64,000 bases of DNA. Source: Ahaetulla prasina (lineage: Eukaryota; Chordata; Lepidosauria; Squamata; Colubridae). The DNA lies in assembly GCF_028640845.1 (NCBI RefSeq), contig NC_080540.1, positions 135,994,420 to 136,058,419 on the forward strand. Direction: 5' to 3'. The notes under the pieces were generated by a model. It ran no database searches, was not told where the DNA came from, and was given only the letters and a program-made list of their open reading frames with translations. This document shows positions 25,021 through 36,338 of the stretch, piece by piece. Numbering within the stretch: position 1 is the first letter of the stretch; the number at the start of each line of letters is the position of its first letter. The translations under genes and the position numbers were made by a program.

Positions 25021-25038
25021 ATCCCACCCTCGTCGCCA
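25021..25038 (-). other. Primer binding site for tRNA-Ser(GCU)
   Basis: One base inside the 5' LTR, the plus strand reads ATCCCACCCTCGTCGCCA. This equals the 3' end of vertebrate tRNA-Ser(GCU), CCCATCCTCGTCGCCA with CCA, except for one position that would be a G-U wobble. It would prime minus-strand DNA synthesis. The tRNA sequence is from my own knowledge, not from this window. Confidence 0.8.
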
Positions 25039-25039
25039 G

Positions 25040-25218
25040 TGTTAAGTTCGGGAAGTAACGAGGCTGGAGACCAGGGTAGTGACAACAGCTCTTTAATATA
25101 TGGTGAACCCAGCAACCTGGCTGGGGAAAAAACAACCCTTTATATACTGTTTAACCGGCGGCTTCAACCAATCAGCAACGTGCTTGTTTCCCGCCTAAAT
25201 ATTTAAAGATACATAACA
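25040..25218 (-). repeat. 5' LTR of the gypsy element
   Basis: 179 bp, TG...CA on both strands, with a TATATAAAGG string on the minus strand as a possible TATA box. Followed directly by AATTC, the target duplication. Confidence 0.95.
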
Positions 25219-27000
25219 AATTCTATTCTATTCTTTCTATTCTATTCTATTCTATTCTATTCTATTCTATTCTATTCTATTCTATTCTATTCTATTCTAT
25301 TCTATTCTATTCTATTCTATTCTATTCTATTCTATTCTATTCTATTCTATTCTATTCTATTCTATTCTATTCTATTCTATTCTATTCTATTCTATTCTAT
25401 TCTATTCTATTCTATTCTATTCTATTCTATTCTATTCTATTCTATTCTATTCTATTCTATTCTATTCTATTCTATTCTATTCTATTCTATTCTATTCTAT
25501 TCTATTCTATTCTATTCTATTCTATTCTATTCTATTCTATTCTATTCTATTCTATTCTATTCTATTCTATTCTATTCTATTCTATTCTATTCTATTCTAT
25601 TCTATTCTATTCTATTCTATTCTATTCTATTCTATTCTATTCTATTCTATTCTATTCTATTCTATTCTATTCTATTCTATTCTATTCTATTCTATTCTAT
25701 TCTATTCTATTCTATTCTATTCTATTCTATTCTATTCTATTCTATTCTATTCTATTCTATTCTATTCTATTCTATTCTATTCTATTCTATTCTATTCTAT
25801 TCTATTCTATTCTATTCTATTCTATTCTATTCTATTCTATTCTATTCTATTCTATTCTATTCTATTCTATTCTATTCTATTCTATTCTATTCTATTCTAT
25901 TCTATTCTATTCTATTCTATTCTATTCTATTCTATTCTATTCTATTCTATTCTATTCTATTCTATTCTATTCTATTCTATTCTATTCTATTCTATTCTAT
26001 TCTATTCTATTCTATTCTATTCTATTCTATTCTATTCTATTCTATTCTATTCTATTCTATTCTATTCTATTCTATTCTATTCTATTCTATTCTATTCTAT
26101 TCTATTCTATTCTATTCTATTCTATTCTATTCTATTCTATTCTATTCTATTCTATTCTATTCTATTCTATTCTATTCTATTCTATTCTATTCTATTCTAT
26201 TCTATTCTATTCTATTCTATTCTATTCTATTCTATTCTATTCTATTCTATTCTATTCTATTCTATTCTATTCTATTCTATTCTATTCTATTCTATTCTAT
26301 TCTATTCTATTCTATTCTATTCTATTCTATTCTATTCTATTCTATTCTATTCTATTCTATTCTATTCTATTCTATTCTATTCTATTCTATTCTATTCTAT
26401 TCTATTCTATTCTATTCTATTCTATTCTATTCTATTCTATTCTATTCTATTCTATTCTATTCTATTCTATTCTATTCTATTCTATTCTATTCTATTCTAT
26501 TCTATTCTATTCTATTCTATTCTATTCTATTCTATTCTATTCTATTCTATTCTATTCTATTCTATTCTATTCTATTCTATTCTATTCTATTCTATTCTAT
26601 TCTATTCTATTCTATTCTATTCTATTCTATTCTATTCTATTCTATTCTATTCTATTCTATTCTATTCTATTCTATTCTATTCTATTCTATTCTATTCTAT
26701 TCTATTCTATTCTATTCTATTCTATTCTATTCTATTCTATTCTATTCTATTCTATTCTATTCTATTCTATTCTATTCTATTCTATTCTATTCTATTCTAT
26801 TCTATTCTATTCTATTCTATTCTATTCTATTCTATTCTATTCTATTCTATTCTATTCTATTCTATTCTATTCTATTCTATTCTATTCTATTCTATTCTAT
26901 TCTATTCTATTCTATTCTATTCTATTCTATTCTATTCTATTCTATTCTATTCTATTCTATTCTATTCTATTCTATTCTATTCTATTCTATTCTATTCTAG
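25219..27000. repeat. (AATAG)n / (TTCTA)n microsatellite, 1.78 kb
   Basis: The first 24 bp (with one CTTTCTATTC irregularity) repeat the tail of the LINE copy at 18231-18254. From 25241 the 5-bp unit runs about 350 times without any visible change, ending TTCTAG at the start of block S1 copy B. The unit and phase show that the array grew from a Snake1-type LINE tail. Confidence 0.97.
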
Positions 27001-27277
27001 CAAAGCAACTTTCATCAGGATCTGTAAAGCAAGGTTTCAAAAATATTTTTACACAATATTTAGCCTAAAATTCCACTATGTACAGCATGAGCTGTTTTGA
27101 TTAATACAGTTTCTGTTGCCCCTGAAGATCTTCTACTATATTCTTGGCTTCCTGCCTGCTGACATCTTCTGATAATGAGTTCCTGGTATCGTTCATGGGT
27201 TGTATGGCCCAAACCATGATTCGCCCATGCAAGCATCTTGTTACTCATCCAGAAACAATATCCAGCTATAAAAATAA
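26996..27277. repeat. Duplicated block S1, copy B
   Basis: Identical to 18622-18903 over 282 bp, at a constant offset of 8374 bp. It continues into unique DNA at 27278, so this copy probably represents the undisturbed locus. Confidence 0.95.
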
Positions 27278-27697
27278 CACAATCAAAATGAATAAATGCC
27301 GCGTGTGGTTTTTCAGTTCTAATAACCACTATTACCCATGAGCCTGCACTAGTTAACATGGAAGACTTTAGAAGCTCCCTGACCTTTTTTTACATATCAG
27401 AATAGCTGCAACTGATATGACCGTAAAAAAAAAATCACAATAAGCTCACAGTTGAAATGTGCCCTTTAACAGTTTTAGTCAGGCAACGGATGCCAATTTA
27501 AAGCATGCCTCCCCAGAACAACAGTTGCGGAGAGTTTCATAGTGCTCTCAGACCAGCTTGCCCTTACTCTGAAGCAACTGCCATGAGGTCACGCAGAGAG
27601 CCAAATGACATCAGTTGATAATATCCTCGATCTGCAAGAAACCACTCGACAACAATGTGTTTCACACAGCATGTACCAATTTGCTCTCGACTAGGGT
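27278..27697. other. Unique spacer between S1 and S2, copy B
   Basis: 420 bp of unrepeated sequence with no gene recognised. In the left copy this interval is replaced by (AAT)n. Confidence 0.7.
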
Positions 27698-27878
27698 TTA
27701 TACCTCTTTCCCTTTGATGGAAAAATGATGGGTGACATACGCAAGCTGATAATGGGAACATTAATTACCAGTGAGTTTGTTCCCTTGCTTTTCCCCTAGC
27801 AACACCGTTAGGGTTTCCGAATCAGACTTAGTTAGATTGACCGCAGGAAGCATCCCAGGATTGAGTTCATCCTTATGG
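27698..27878. repeat. Duplicated block S2, copy B
   Basis: 181 bp matching 20501-20677 with four extra single bases. It continues into unique DNA (GAACTCCTCAGAAGCAGG). Confidence 0.93.
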
Positions 27879-27981
27879 AACTCCTCAGAAGCAGGCAGCC
27901 AGATTCGATAACTTTCACACCCATGTAAAACAGGGATTCTTGATAGGCCCATCTTGACATAAAGGGATGGTAAAGATGATA

Positions 27982-28378
27982 TAGTGGTTCCCAACCTTTC
28001 CAGCTCCGTGGACTGGCAGTGGCATCAGCAACAGTGGTGGTGGGTGGAGGTAGTAGTAGGTTTCACTTACCTTCGTTACCATTTTGGAACTGTGAGCATG
28101 TGCGCCTGGTTTGCTCATGCGCAGTGCTTCTGCACATGTGCAGAGCTTTCTGCGCATACGCAGAGCGTCCATGGGCAGAGCCTCCTGCCACTGCCACTAC
28201 CAGTTTGCCCAAACGGGGTGAACCAGTAGAAACCCACCACTGGGTGGAGGATGGTTTAACAGATGCAGCCCAATCCTGTGGATGCACAAATGTGCTTGCC
28301 TGTTGCTTGCATGAATTGGTTTCCAACAGGTCTCAGACCAGTACCTGTTGGTCTGTACCACACAGACTGGGGTGGGGG
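27982..28378 (+). mobile_element. Old hAT element (CAGTGGTTCCCAACC type) interrupted by another
   Basis: Starts TAGTGGTTCCCAACCTTTCC, the usual left end of this family with C changed to T, followed by GGACTGGCAGTGGCATCAGC. It is split by the 28051-28242 element and seems to resume at 28251 with ATGGTTTAACAGATGCAGCC. The right end is decayed near GACTGGGGTGGGG. A younger relative lies at 39412-39593. Confidence 0.55.
28051..28242. mobile_element. Non-autonomous hAT element, family C
   Basis: Starts TAGTAGTAGGTTTCAC, a mutated CAGTGGTGGGTTTCAC, and ends AGTAGAAACCCACCACTG. An exact 8-bp duplication GGTGGAGG lies at 28043-28050 and 28243-28250. The interior is full of CATGCGCAG/CATACGCAG strings. 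Confidence 0.87.
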
Positions 28379-29867
28379 GGGAGAAGAGAACACCTGATGT
28401 AGGAGATGACCAAGCTGAGCCTGAGAACAAGGTCAGCGCATCATCAGTTTGGAGTCTCTACACTCCCGTAAGACACCTAAGCCCAGCTCCCTTTGAAATT
28501 CATTGACTCTTATCTGGCATCAATTTGCCTTATCAGTTAGTAGATCAGATTCTTGTGTATAGATAGCATGAAATAAAATTGTAGTGTTTTTTAATTCTAT
28601 CCTGACTCCCGATTTCCCGTGCCTGACATATTCCATCTTCCAACATCTATCTGAGATATCTGTTATAAGCACAAAGTCTCTACAACATCTGCTTTCCAGA
28701 ACAGCAAAATTGTTTTTTTTTAAAAAAAAAAGTCAAGAAGTCTGGTAAACAAATGCAACCTAAATAGATTTTTGTTTTGTAGATTTTTTGTTGGGGTGGG
28801 GAGATGGCAGTAGAAAAACTCATGATATTTTAATCTTTTGTCTGGTGGAAATCCCTCTTCTGAAGAGATTTTTTTTCCCCTTTTAGTTAAATACAAAATA
28901 TTTTGTTTTCCAGTTATACAACTGCTATACTGTTGTAAGTGCTTGTATGACCAAAAAGTAGGGCAGAATATAAATGTAATGAAGAAATAAATGTATTTAC
29001 GGTAGATAGAGATCTCAGTGTTTTCTTTAACAATTTAATAGCAGTTCTGAGCAGGAGTTGAATTCTGTTGGGATCATGACACTAAATTTTTCCAGCCTGA
29101 ACTGTTTTCCTAATGAATATAACCTTCCAGAAGCTGTTATTAGTCCCGTTGAGAAAAACATGTGGATACATGTTTGTTTCTTCCCTAGAGCAAATAGCAG
29201 CAGGGCTTGGGGATTTTGATCATGAAACAGAAAATGGGAAAAGGTTAATTCCCCTTTCCTGTGCCAGAATCCTTATTGAATTCACCACCTCAAATAAAGT
29301 GGTTGCTCCCACCCACAAAGAAACCTGGTGGCTGGTATTATATGGTTTTCAGGATTCAACAGGATCCAAACTTAATTTTCTCTGAAATCATGCCATTTAA
29401 TACACCATGCAATATATATAGTCTTAGAAAGCCTATTGGAAAGCCTGCTTCCAATAAATTGTATCACAAAGGTAACTTGGCATTGGAATGTCTGATAACT
29501 ACTTCCAGTTTATTTGCTCCATTGAGTTGGAAAAAAACCCACTGGATATATTCAGGAAAATGAAAATGAAAATGCCCAGCGCTGGTTGTACAGCTGCAGT
29601 TAAAATGAATACAGAACCTAAATTTAATTTTCTGTTCCAAGCCCTGTCAATTTATACCAGTGTTTCCAAACTGAAAGTCCAACTGAAATAAGTTTTTTTA
29701 AAAAAACTTATTGTTTTAAACTTATTGTTTAAATAGGCTGAACTAAAATCTGGAGCAAATCGCCTTCATTAGTTAAGTGATGTGTTAGAACCGGAATTTC
29801 TGAAAGTTGCCATTTCGAAACATCTGCTGGTGCCAGATTAGACATACCAAAGGTAGCTTTATATTAC
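28379..29867. other. Unique DNA with a possible solo LTR
   Basis: No gene recognised. The stretch ending near 28627 (AAATAAAATTGTAGTG, then CTGACTCCCGATTTCCCGTG and CCTGACA) resembles the end of a vertebrate retroviral or gypsy LTR. I see no left TG border or duplication that would prove it. Confidence 0.4.
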
Positions 29868-29875
29868 TGTACAGC

Positions 29876-30083
29876 CAGAGGTGGTATTCAACTAGTTCGT
29901 ACCGGTTCAGGTGAACTGGTAGCAGAAATCGCAGGTGGGCCCCAGCTCTATGCCATTCTATTTAGGCACATTTTTGGGACCAGGAGCATGTGCGGAAGGC
30001 AGGCGCATATGTGGAAGGCCAGGCGCATGCATGGTTGGCGCACGCAGCAAACTGGTGGTAAGACTATTGGAAACCCACCACTG
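29876..30083. mobile_element. Non-autonomous hAT element, family C
   Basis: CAGAGGTGGTATTCAACTAG at the left, ATTGGAAACCCACCACTG at the right. An exact duplication TGTACAGC lies at 29868-29875 and 30084-30091. The interior has GCGCATATGTGG and GCGCATGCATGG strings. Confidence 0.93.
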
Positions 30084-30179
30084 TGTACAGCATCAAATCT
30101 GGTCAGAAATATTGGACAGACCAGATCCTTTCCAATAAGAGGAAAATTGAGGTAATTATAGCTTCTATCTTGCCCTTAT

Positions 30180-30183
30180 CTAT

Positions 30184-30247
<64 letters not shown>

Positions 30248-30470
30248 ATCCCACCTTTATTATTTTTACAAATAACTCAAGGTAGCAAACATATCCATCA
30301 CACATGTTCCTCCTTCTATTTTCCCCATAGCAACAACCTTGTGAGGGGGGTTGGGCTGAAAGAGAGTGATTAGCCCAAAGTCACCCAACTGGCTTTCATG
30401 GCTAAGACAGGACTAGAACTCACAATCTTTTATTTTCTAGCCTAGTGCCTTAATCACTAGACCAAATACT
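30180..30470 (-). mobile_element. tRNA-derived SINE with (GATA)n tail
   Basis: On the minus strand the head reads TTGGTCTAGTGATTAAGGCA (A box) and GTGAGTTCTAGTCCTG (a B box of the GTTCTAGTCC type). The body follows (AGTTGGGTGACTTTGGGC), then TTGAGTTATTTGTAAAAATA and GGTGGGATTAG, and finally a tail of about 16 GATA units (30184-30247). Transcription would be by RNA polymerase III. Confidence 0.85.
30184..30247. repeat. (CTAT)n microsatellite
   Basis: About 16 CTAT units. They form the 3' tail of the minus-strand SINE. Confidence 0.97.
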
Positions 30471-32245
30471 GTAGGTATACAATGCTTTGTCACAGAGCTA
30501 AAGCTACATTAAAAATGCAGAAAATGGAGGGAAGGGAAGGAAGTACTATACACTTTGGCTATGTGTATGCTACTTTTATTCGTCCTTTAACTTGAGTTAG
30601 GAAACCACTGAAGTTATGCTCATATCATATTCTATGCCTAAATTAAGCATCTGCATTATGGCTTAATGTGAAAGACTCTTCACGCAACCAGCTAAAACAA
30701 CAGTTGAGTTCCCTTGATAAAATAGAACCATAAACTCCCTAATCCTGTTTAACCCATCTAGGGCTAAATTTCACCCGTGATTCCAGACAGAAATCCAGAC
30801 AGAATTTCACCAGTGATTCTCCATGTTCTTCAAATCCCATTTTCCTTGTTTCTTGCCAAAATATCCCTAGAATTTAGGGTCCAATGGATCCACTCCAACC
30901 TTCCCAGTTAAGATAACTACTATAGCAGTGATCTGGGAACCATCCAAAGGAGTTGAGTAAGAAGAATGCTAACCATTCAATCCTGGACACCTTCACCTAG
31001 AAGTAAGCCCCACTAAACTAATTAGAACTGGAACAGTACTGTAGCTGGAAGAATCATTTAGCTTTCTAAAAGCCATTATATGAAAAAGAGGGGGAAGAAC
31101 TACAGGTGTGGTAGAATAATGATACATGGAGCCGAGTACTGTATGGACAAATTATTTCTTTTCTACCTATGCCAGAATTAGAAAACCAATTTTAAAAAAT
31201 TATAAGCAGGTGATAAATGAATCTTTGGGGGTGGATCACTGTTCACATAATGGATTCTAACCAAAGTAGAAAGGATAATATAATGAAAGGCAAGTATTTT
31301 CATATTTGGTGGGAGTGTTACATAGCCCGTAGGATTTTGGAATAAAGGTGTAATACTACTGATTCTGCCAAGAGCTGAATTTCTCACATTGTGGCATACA
31401 TGATGTCACCTCTTTTTATTAGAAAGGTTTCTTTTTTTTTTCTCTTTAATGATGACTAAAATATTATTAATTTTAAATTCTAAACAAAGCCTCCTTTTGT
31501 CACTCTGATATAGCAACATGTGGGACTGTTTAATAGCAAAGAAAAAAACACAACCAGCTCAAAATTTCCACTGCAAGGTGAAAAGTAAATATTTTCCTAT
31601 CCATCTCAGTTTTCTTTTGCAGAATTTACCAAAGGAGCCACAAGAACAACGGCTTCAGCTATAAAATATCATAAACCATTTTTGTGTGTGCATTCAAATG
31701 CATAGTTTTCTATATTCCAACCAAGAATTACATTTATATATTTTTATAGGATACATATTTTATATTTTGTGTAGTTTGGATAGTAGTTTGCTTAACTCAT
31801 TATCTCATTCGTATTTCTTTCTATAACTAACTTGGATGTTCTTGTTTATTTTCTCTTATAGAAATGATTTGCTATGCTCTTGTTCCTTTTTGAAATGAAA
31901 AAGATTACTTTAGGATTTTAAAATTTAGAGCAAACAGATTCTGGTTGGGAATAAGTAGAAAAAAACCCGAAACCAAGCCTGATTTATATTCCTACAGATG
32001 AAGCCGAATGACAAAAAGAGAAGGGGTTGAGTTTATGTTAACACAATCCTGTCTGAGAATGTGTTTCCATATACAGTGAGTAGTAGGTCCATAGCAGCAC
32101 ATCCTGGAGTGTTTGACATGCAACACCTACTAGCAACTAAACAGCAGCTACTAGTCATACTGTGCATACTGTTTTGCTTTTGCAGCACTGATGACAAAGT
32201 CCAGTAATATGTGAAGACTAATCTAAGGCTGTCAGTGGTATAAAA
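30471..32245. other. Unique DNA, no gene recognised
   Basis: AT-rich, no repeat family or coding region recognised. Confidence 0.5.
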
Positions 32246-32602
32246 TGACTACTTCAGCTTCAACCACAATACACGAGCACACAACAGATTCAAACTTAAA
32301 GTGAACCGCTCCAATCTTGATTGCAGGAAATTTGACTTCAGTAACAGAGTTGTTAATGCCTGGAATGCACTACCGGACTCTGTGGTCTCATCCCAAAACG
32401 CCAAAAACTTTAACCTAAGACTGTCTACTGTTGACCTCCCCCCATTCCGAAGAGGTCTGTAAGGGGTGTGCATAAGAGCACCAGCGTGCCTACCGTCCCT
32501 GTCCTAATGTTCCCTTTAATTGTATTCATTTTATGTATTCAATTCATGCTTATACTTATATATATTATTTAATAGGTATTTGACAAAATAAATAAATAAA
32601 AT
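32246..32602 (+). mobile_element. CR1/L3-type LINE 3' end, copy 2
   Basis: Same family as 4746-5166. The remnant coding gives FSFNHNTRAHNRFKLKVNRS, then FSNRVVNAWNALPDSVV and RLSTVDLPPFRRGL before the stop at about 32461. The 3' UTR ends TTTGACAAAATAAATAAATA. This copy preserves more of the frame than copy 1. Confidence 0.87.
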
Positions 32603-32915
32603 GGGCAGATGAATGGATGGATGGATGAGAGGTTAAAGACAATGAGCTCTTACATGTACATATATTTGCCCACACATTTTCTCCATTTTGTGGAAGAACA
32701 GCTGGAAAGGAGTGTGTCTGGTTGCTTCCCCTCCTTCTTCGATCCTCAGACAGATGGTTGGGATGGAGCAGAATGAAACTCTCCACCCTCCTGTGATGAA
32801 GCCAGAAATTACTTACCTTCATGATCCTTGATAGGAAGAAGGAGGAAAAATCCAAGAGGCTGCTCTCTTCTTTCCCAGAAGTCCATTGGCACAGACAATA
32901 GGAAACCAGCTAACA
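32603..32915. other. Unique DNA, no gene recognised
   Basis: Short GGATGAATGG-type repeats at the left; nothing else recognised. Confidence 0.5.
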
Positions 32916-33038
32916 CAGGGGTGTCCAAACTTGGCAACTTTAAGACTTGTGGACTTCAACTCCCAGAATTCCTCAGGCAGAGGAATTCTGGGAATTGAAG
33001 TCCACAAGCCTTAAAGTTGCCATGTTTGGAAAGCCCCG
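32916..33038. mobile_element. Near-perfect palindromic hAT-type MITE
   Basis: Starts CAGGGGTGTCCAAACTTGGC and ends GTTTGGAAAGCCCCG. The arms pair through AAGACTTGTGGACTTCAACT and AGTCCACAAGCCTTAAAG, with a loop near 32979. Octamers AGCTAACA and AGCTAATA agree at 7 of 8. The arms share about 30 bp with the palindrome at 37279. Confidence 0.88.
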
Positions 33039-33046
33039 AGCTAATA

Positions 33047-34200
33047 TAATGGAAGTTTGGGGAAAGGGCAAAAGCCTGGTACCCCATCTTAGTGACTTTG
33101 CTTGCACATCACTTGTTGGCATTGCGAAAAACTGGACATTTTATTCAAGGTGCTCAGGAGAGAGGAAAGTGACAAGACTTCTTTGCATATTTGCAGCCTT
33201 GCTTCAGCCTGCTGGTTTCCTACTACCCTTAGCAGCTTCTTGCAATTGCATGGAACACATTTTTGCAGCCAAAGACCATCATTCATCCATTCATCCTTTA
33301 GCACCACCTTGCCAAATGAAAGTGTCTGCATTACTTTGTATGCTCAAAAGGTTTTCTTTCTCCCTGAGGATGGAGATGACTATCTGCCTTTATATATAAT
33401 AAGTTTCTGCGGAATGCTCCCGTGCTCCCAACTCATGACAAGCCACCAGTTGTTCCTCCTTAGGGGACATTGGAAGATCTGCCCTGCTGTGCCTGGTGAC
33501 TTATAATGTACTGTTGCTGCTAAACTCATTATCAGTGATGGTCAACTCTCCTAAAAGCCCAGAAGCTCCCCAGAGATTGCCTGCTGCTTTCCAAAACCTA
33601 GTGTGTTGCTCAGTTTTCTGAGGGAACTAATTCTGATTGCATTTTCTTCTCACATCCTTTCTCTCTGCGTCTTTGCCATGAGGGGATTTAATACAAAGTA
33701 AATCGCAATTATTCTGTACCCAGGAGTAAAGGCTTGTGTTTTTCAGTTCCCTTCTGATGAGCTCCGTTCTCCTCAAAGTCACTCGGGCAACAGCAGGAAG
33801 GAAGCCTGGGTCTTCCAGGGCAGGGAGGCTCTGCAGGAGAAAGTTCAAAAGGTCTGAATTGGAGATGCAGAAAGAAAGACCAACACAAGAACCAGAAAAG
33901 ACCCAAGGGCAATCTCCTTCTTTGAAGGTGTCTTTAAAGAAACAGGATAATATAAAAAGACAATATTCACAAAACCATAGAAGCTGTCCTGGGCAATGTT
34001 ATGGGTATAAAACAGGTCAGGAAGGGCAACTAAATTTTCTACACATGCTATATTTCATCATTTGGCCATCTGGCCATATGCATTCTTTTTTTTTTCTTCT
34101 TTGCCTTCATTCATATTTCTCTAAAGAACAGGGACAATTCAAATTGATCCTTATTTTTGGTATGAAATTAGTCATGGAAAGAGGGCCCCATTTTTTTAAA
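33047..34200. other. Unique DNA, no gene recognised
   Basis: No repeat family recognised. A plus-strand open stretch at 33736-34305 runs into the AAAG repeat and shows no domain. Confidence 0.5.
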
Positions 34201-34204
34201 AAAG

Positions 34205-34209
34205 GAAAA

Positions 34210-34288
<79 letters not shown>
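34205..34288. repeat. (AAAG)n microsatellite
   Basis: About 20 AAAG units. Confidence 0.97.
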
Positions 34289-34559
34289 CGCCATTGTTTT
34301 ACTGAAGGTGACAGAAAAGGCAGGTTCCATGGTTTCTGGACGGTGCCATCTTTTCTGTCGGGAAGCTTATTCAAATTGTACAAAACATGGGGGACAAAAT
34401 ATTATCATCGGCCTGCATTGTTGCATCCTTAGCTTTTATTAACTCCCTCCCTCTCTCACTCATTACATATGCACATAGAGGCTCTGGGAAAAGCTGAGTG
34501 CCAAAGGATGCATGGATGCTGTTTTTAAAGGGTGGAAAGGAAAGCAGCCAGAATTAGAG

Positions 34560-35185
34560 CTGATCATAAATTGGCTGTTGTCCAGAAATTAGAGCCTCTA
34601 GAAGGGGAAAGGAAGCACAGTGTGCTAAACATCCCTGATTATTTCTGCCCATCTGGTAAGAGGTGGCAAGGTCACTATGCACCAGGTCCCATCACTTTAG
34701 CAATGGCATCTGGTAGGACTAGGAGACATGCCTTCTCTGTTGCCTTTGCCACCTTATACAACAGCATCCTCCTGAGATTTAGTTGGCCCCAATCTTGCCT
34801 GATTTTTGAAAGGCATTAGAGACCTGCTCACTCTCTAGCCACTGGTTAGGGAGTGAATTTGTTGGCTGAATTTTCCCCAGCCCATCATATTCTTATATTT
34901 TTGTGTTTCATTTTTCAACATCTGCTCATTGTCTTACTTTTCTATGGATTTAATTCTTGTTCACAGATGTGATATACCAATCTATATCATGTGCTGAATA
35001 GATTGCTATATAATTCAATAAATAAAATAAAATAAAATATTTATTTATTTTGTGAGTGTTTTTATTGTTTTAATGTTTTTGAAATGTCTTTTTTTTTAAT
35101 TTTTAGAATTTTAGGCTGCCCAGAGTCATTTGGTTGAGTTGGGTGAGTATGGAAATCAATCAAACAAACAAACAAACAAATAAAA
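34560..35185 (+). mobile_element. Decayed L2-type LINE 3' end
   Basis: TRRHAFSVAFATLYNSILL is a decayed form of the L2 C-terminal motif (R-R-FSVGAPTLWNELP in the copy at the window start). It is followed by a degenerate ERHxRPAH and a 3' region ending GGCTGCCCAGAGTCATTTGG, GGTGAGTATGGAAATC and AAACAAACAAACAAATAAA. An old, inactive copy. Confidence 0.68.
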
Positions 35186-35774
35186 GCAAATTCACATGGG
35201 GAGGATACTGATGGCAAGTAATAGTTCTTTCAGTCCAAAGACAAAAGACAAGGCGGGCCTTCCACCTTCGCTGATGTTGTAGGGAGATAATCAGCAGTAA
35301 TCAGCAATAACAAACTGGTAATTGTTACATTTTGTGGAATTCTGAAAGCTGTTTGAGAGCAGATCTGAGACACAATGGCTGGCATTCTGATCACCTGTTT
35401 GAGGGCTATCAAGGAAGCTGGCAGTTGCAATGGAGCCAGAAGAGCAGCTTGTTAAACTAGCACACCACTGGAAGTAAGGAGTGGCGTTGGCATTTGTAGG
35501 AAACTATAGGAAGTAGTCCTATAATTAAGGGAAATACAGACATCAAGAGTGGTGGGCATTAAGACCATGCCATCCACATGCATACTACAATAATATGTAA
35601 ACCCAGCCTACTTGCGTTATAAACTACCAAGCAGCCATGTGCAAGTAGCTCAGCAGAAACTTGATGAAATTCCGAGGCTTCAATGCAAGAGATGAGTGAT
35701 GATCTGTGTTGCCCATAATGGCTCAGCAACTTATAGGCTGGCCAGATCTAAGGACAAGTAGGCTGTGTACAGAA
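35186..35774. other. Unique DNA, no gene recognised
   Basis: No repeat family or coding region recognised. Confidence 0.5.
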
Positions 35775-36092
35775 TGGGATAACTCACGATGGCAAACTCA
35801 CCGCAGGACAACTCACCATAGGACAATTCAACAGATAGAAAAGCTTAAATAATTTTGACAGAAACATGGCCAATAATAATAAAATAAAGAAACTTTATCC
35901 AGAAATACAAGAGTTACAATAATCTTGACCAAAACACGGTCACTAATAATAAAAGTAACTGAATGAAACAATGAATACAGCATTGGCTTGTCCTGCAGCG
36001 AGTTGATTGTGGTGCGTTGTCCCACAGTGAGTTGGTTGCAGTGAGTTGGTCATGGCAAGTTGGCCATAGCGAGTTGTCCTAGACCCAGCTGT
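35775..36092. mobile_element. Inverted-repeat MITE with sub-repeats in its arms
   Basis: The left end is a series of related units (GGATAACTCACGATGGC, AAACTCACCGCAGGACA, ACTCACCATAGGACAA). The right end, from about 35990, is the reverse complement of the same series (GCGAGTTG, GTGAGTTGGTTGCAG, GCAAGTTGGCCATAG, GCGAGTTGTCCTA). The AT-rich middle holds two related copies of an AAATAATTTTGAC/ACAATAATCTTGACC segment. No target duplication could be fixed. Confidence 0.6.
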
Positions 36093-36330
36093 GGATGCCA
36101 ATATTATTGTTCTATAACAAGGAGAAAAATTCCCTTTCTCTTCCCCTGTTCTCACATGCCACCTCACCCCTTTGCATGTCTGGATTTATGTCTGTCTCTC
36201 TCAGCATTTTATATCACCATCTAGGTTTTCTCCTACAATTGCAATTCTAATAGTGTTTTTAAGCCAAAGTTGCTTTGCATTTCTGCAGTTCTAGGTAGTG
36301 GCTGACAAGAAAAATTCAGCTCATAACTAC
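36093..36330. other. Unique DNA, no gene recognised
   Basis: Nothing recognised. Confidence 0.5.
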
Positions 36331-36338
36331 ACAAAATG

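Larger units (their letters stand above)
20692..25218 (-). mobile_element. Ty3/gypsy LTR retrotransposon, mag-like
   Basis: Two LTRs of 178-179 bp in the same orientation differ by one substitution and one base-run indel. The element begins TG and ends CA, has a 5-bp duplication AATTC, a tRNA-Ser primer site, a polypurine tract, gag, and pol in the order protease, reverse transcriptase, RNase H, integrase. Integrase after RNase H defines Ty3/gypsy. Two adjacent zinc knuckles and the DTGS protease suit the mag group. There is no envelope gene. The LTRs indicate a recent insertion, yet pol is broken many times, mostly by losses in short base runs, which suggests sequence error as much as decay. 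Confidence 0.93.

Noticed and set aside
25219..27000. CRISPR or satellite array
   Set aside because: A 5-bp unit without spacers, in phase with a LINE tail, is a microsatellite.
28379..28627. Solo LTR
   Set aside because: Only the right end looks right; no left border, no target duplication, no second copy here.
29113..29385. Plus-strand frame of 90 codons
   Set aside because: No recognisable family; surrounded by stops; length within chance for this window.
30184..30247. Independent microsatellite unrelated to mobile DNA
   Set aside because: It joins directly to the 3' end of a SINE, so it is the tail of that element.
33736..34305. Plus-strand frame of 189 codons
   Set aside because: The second half is the AAAG repeat and the first half shows no domain.
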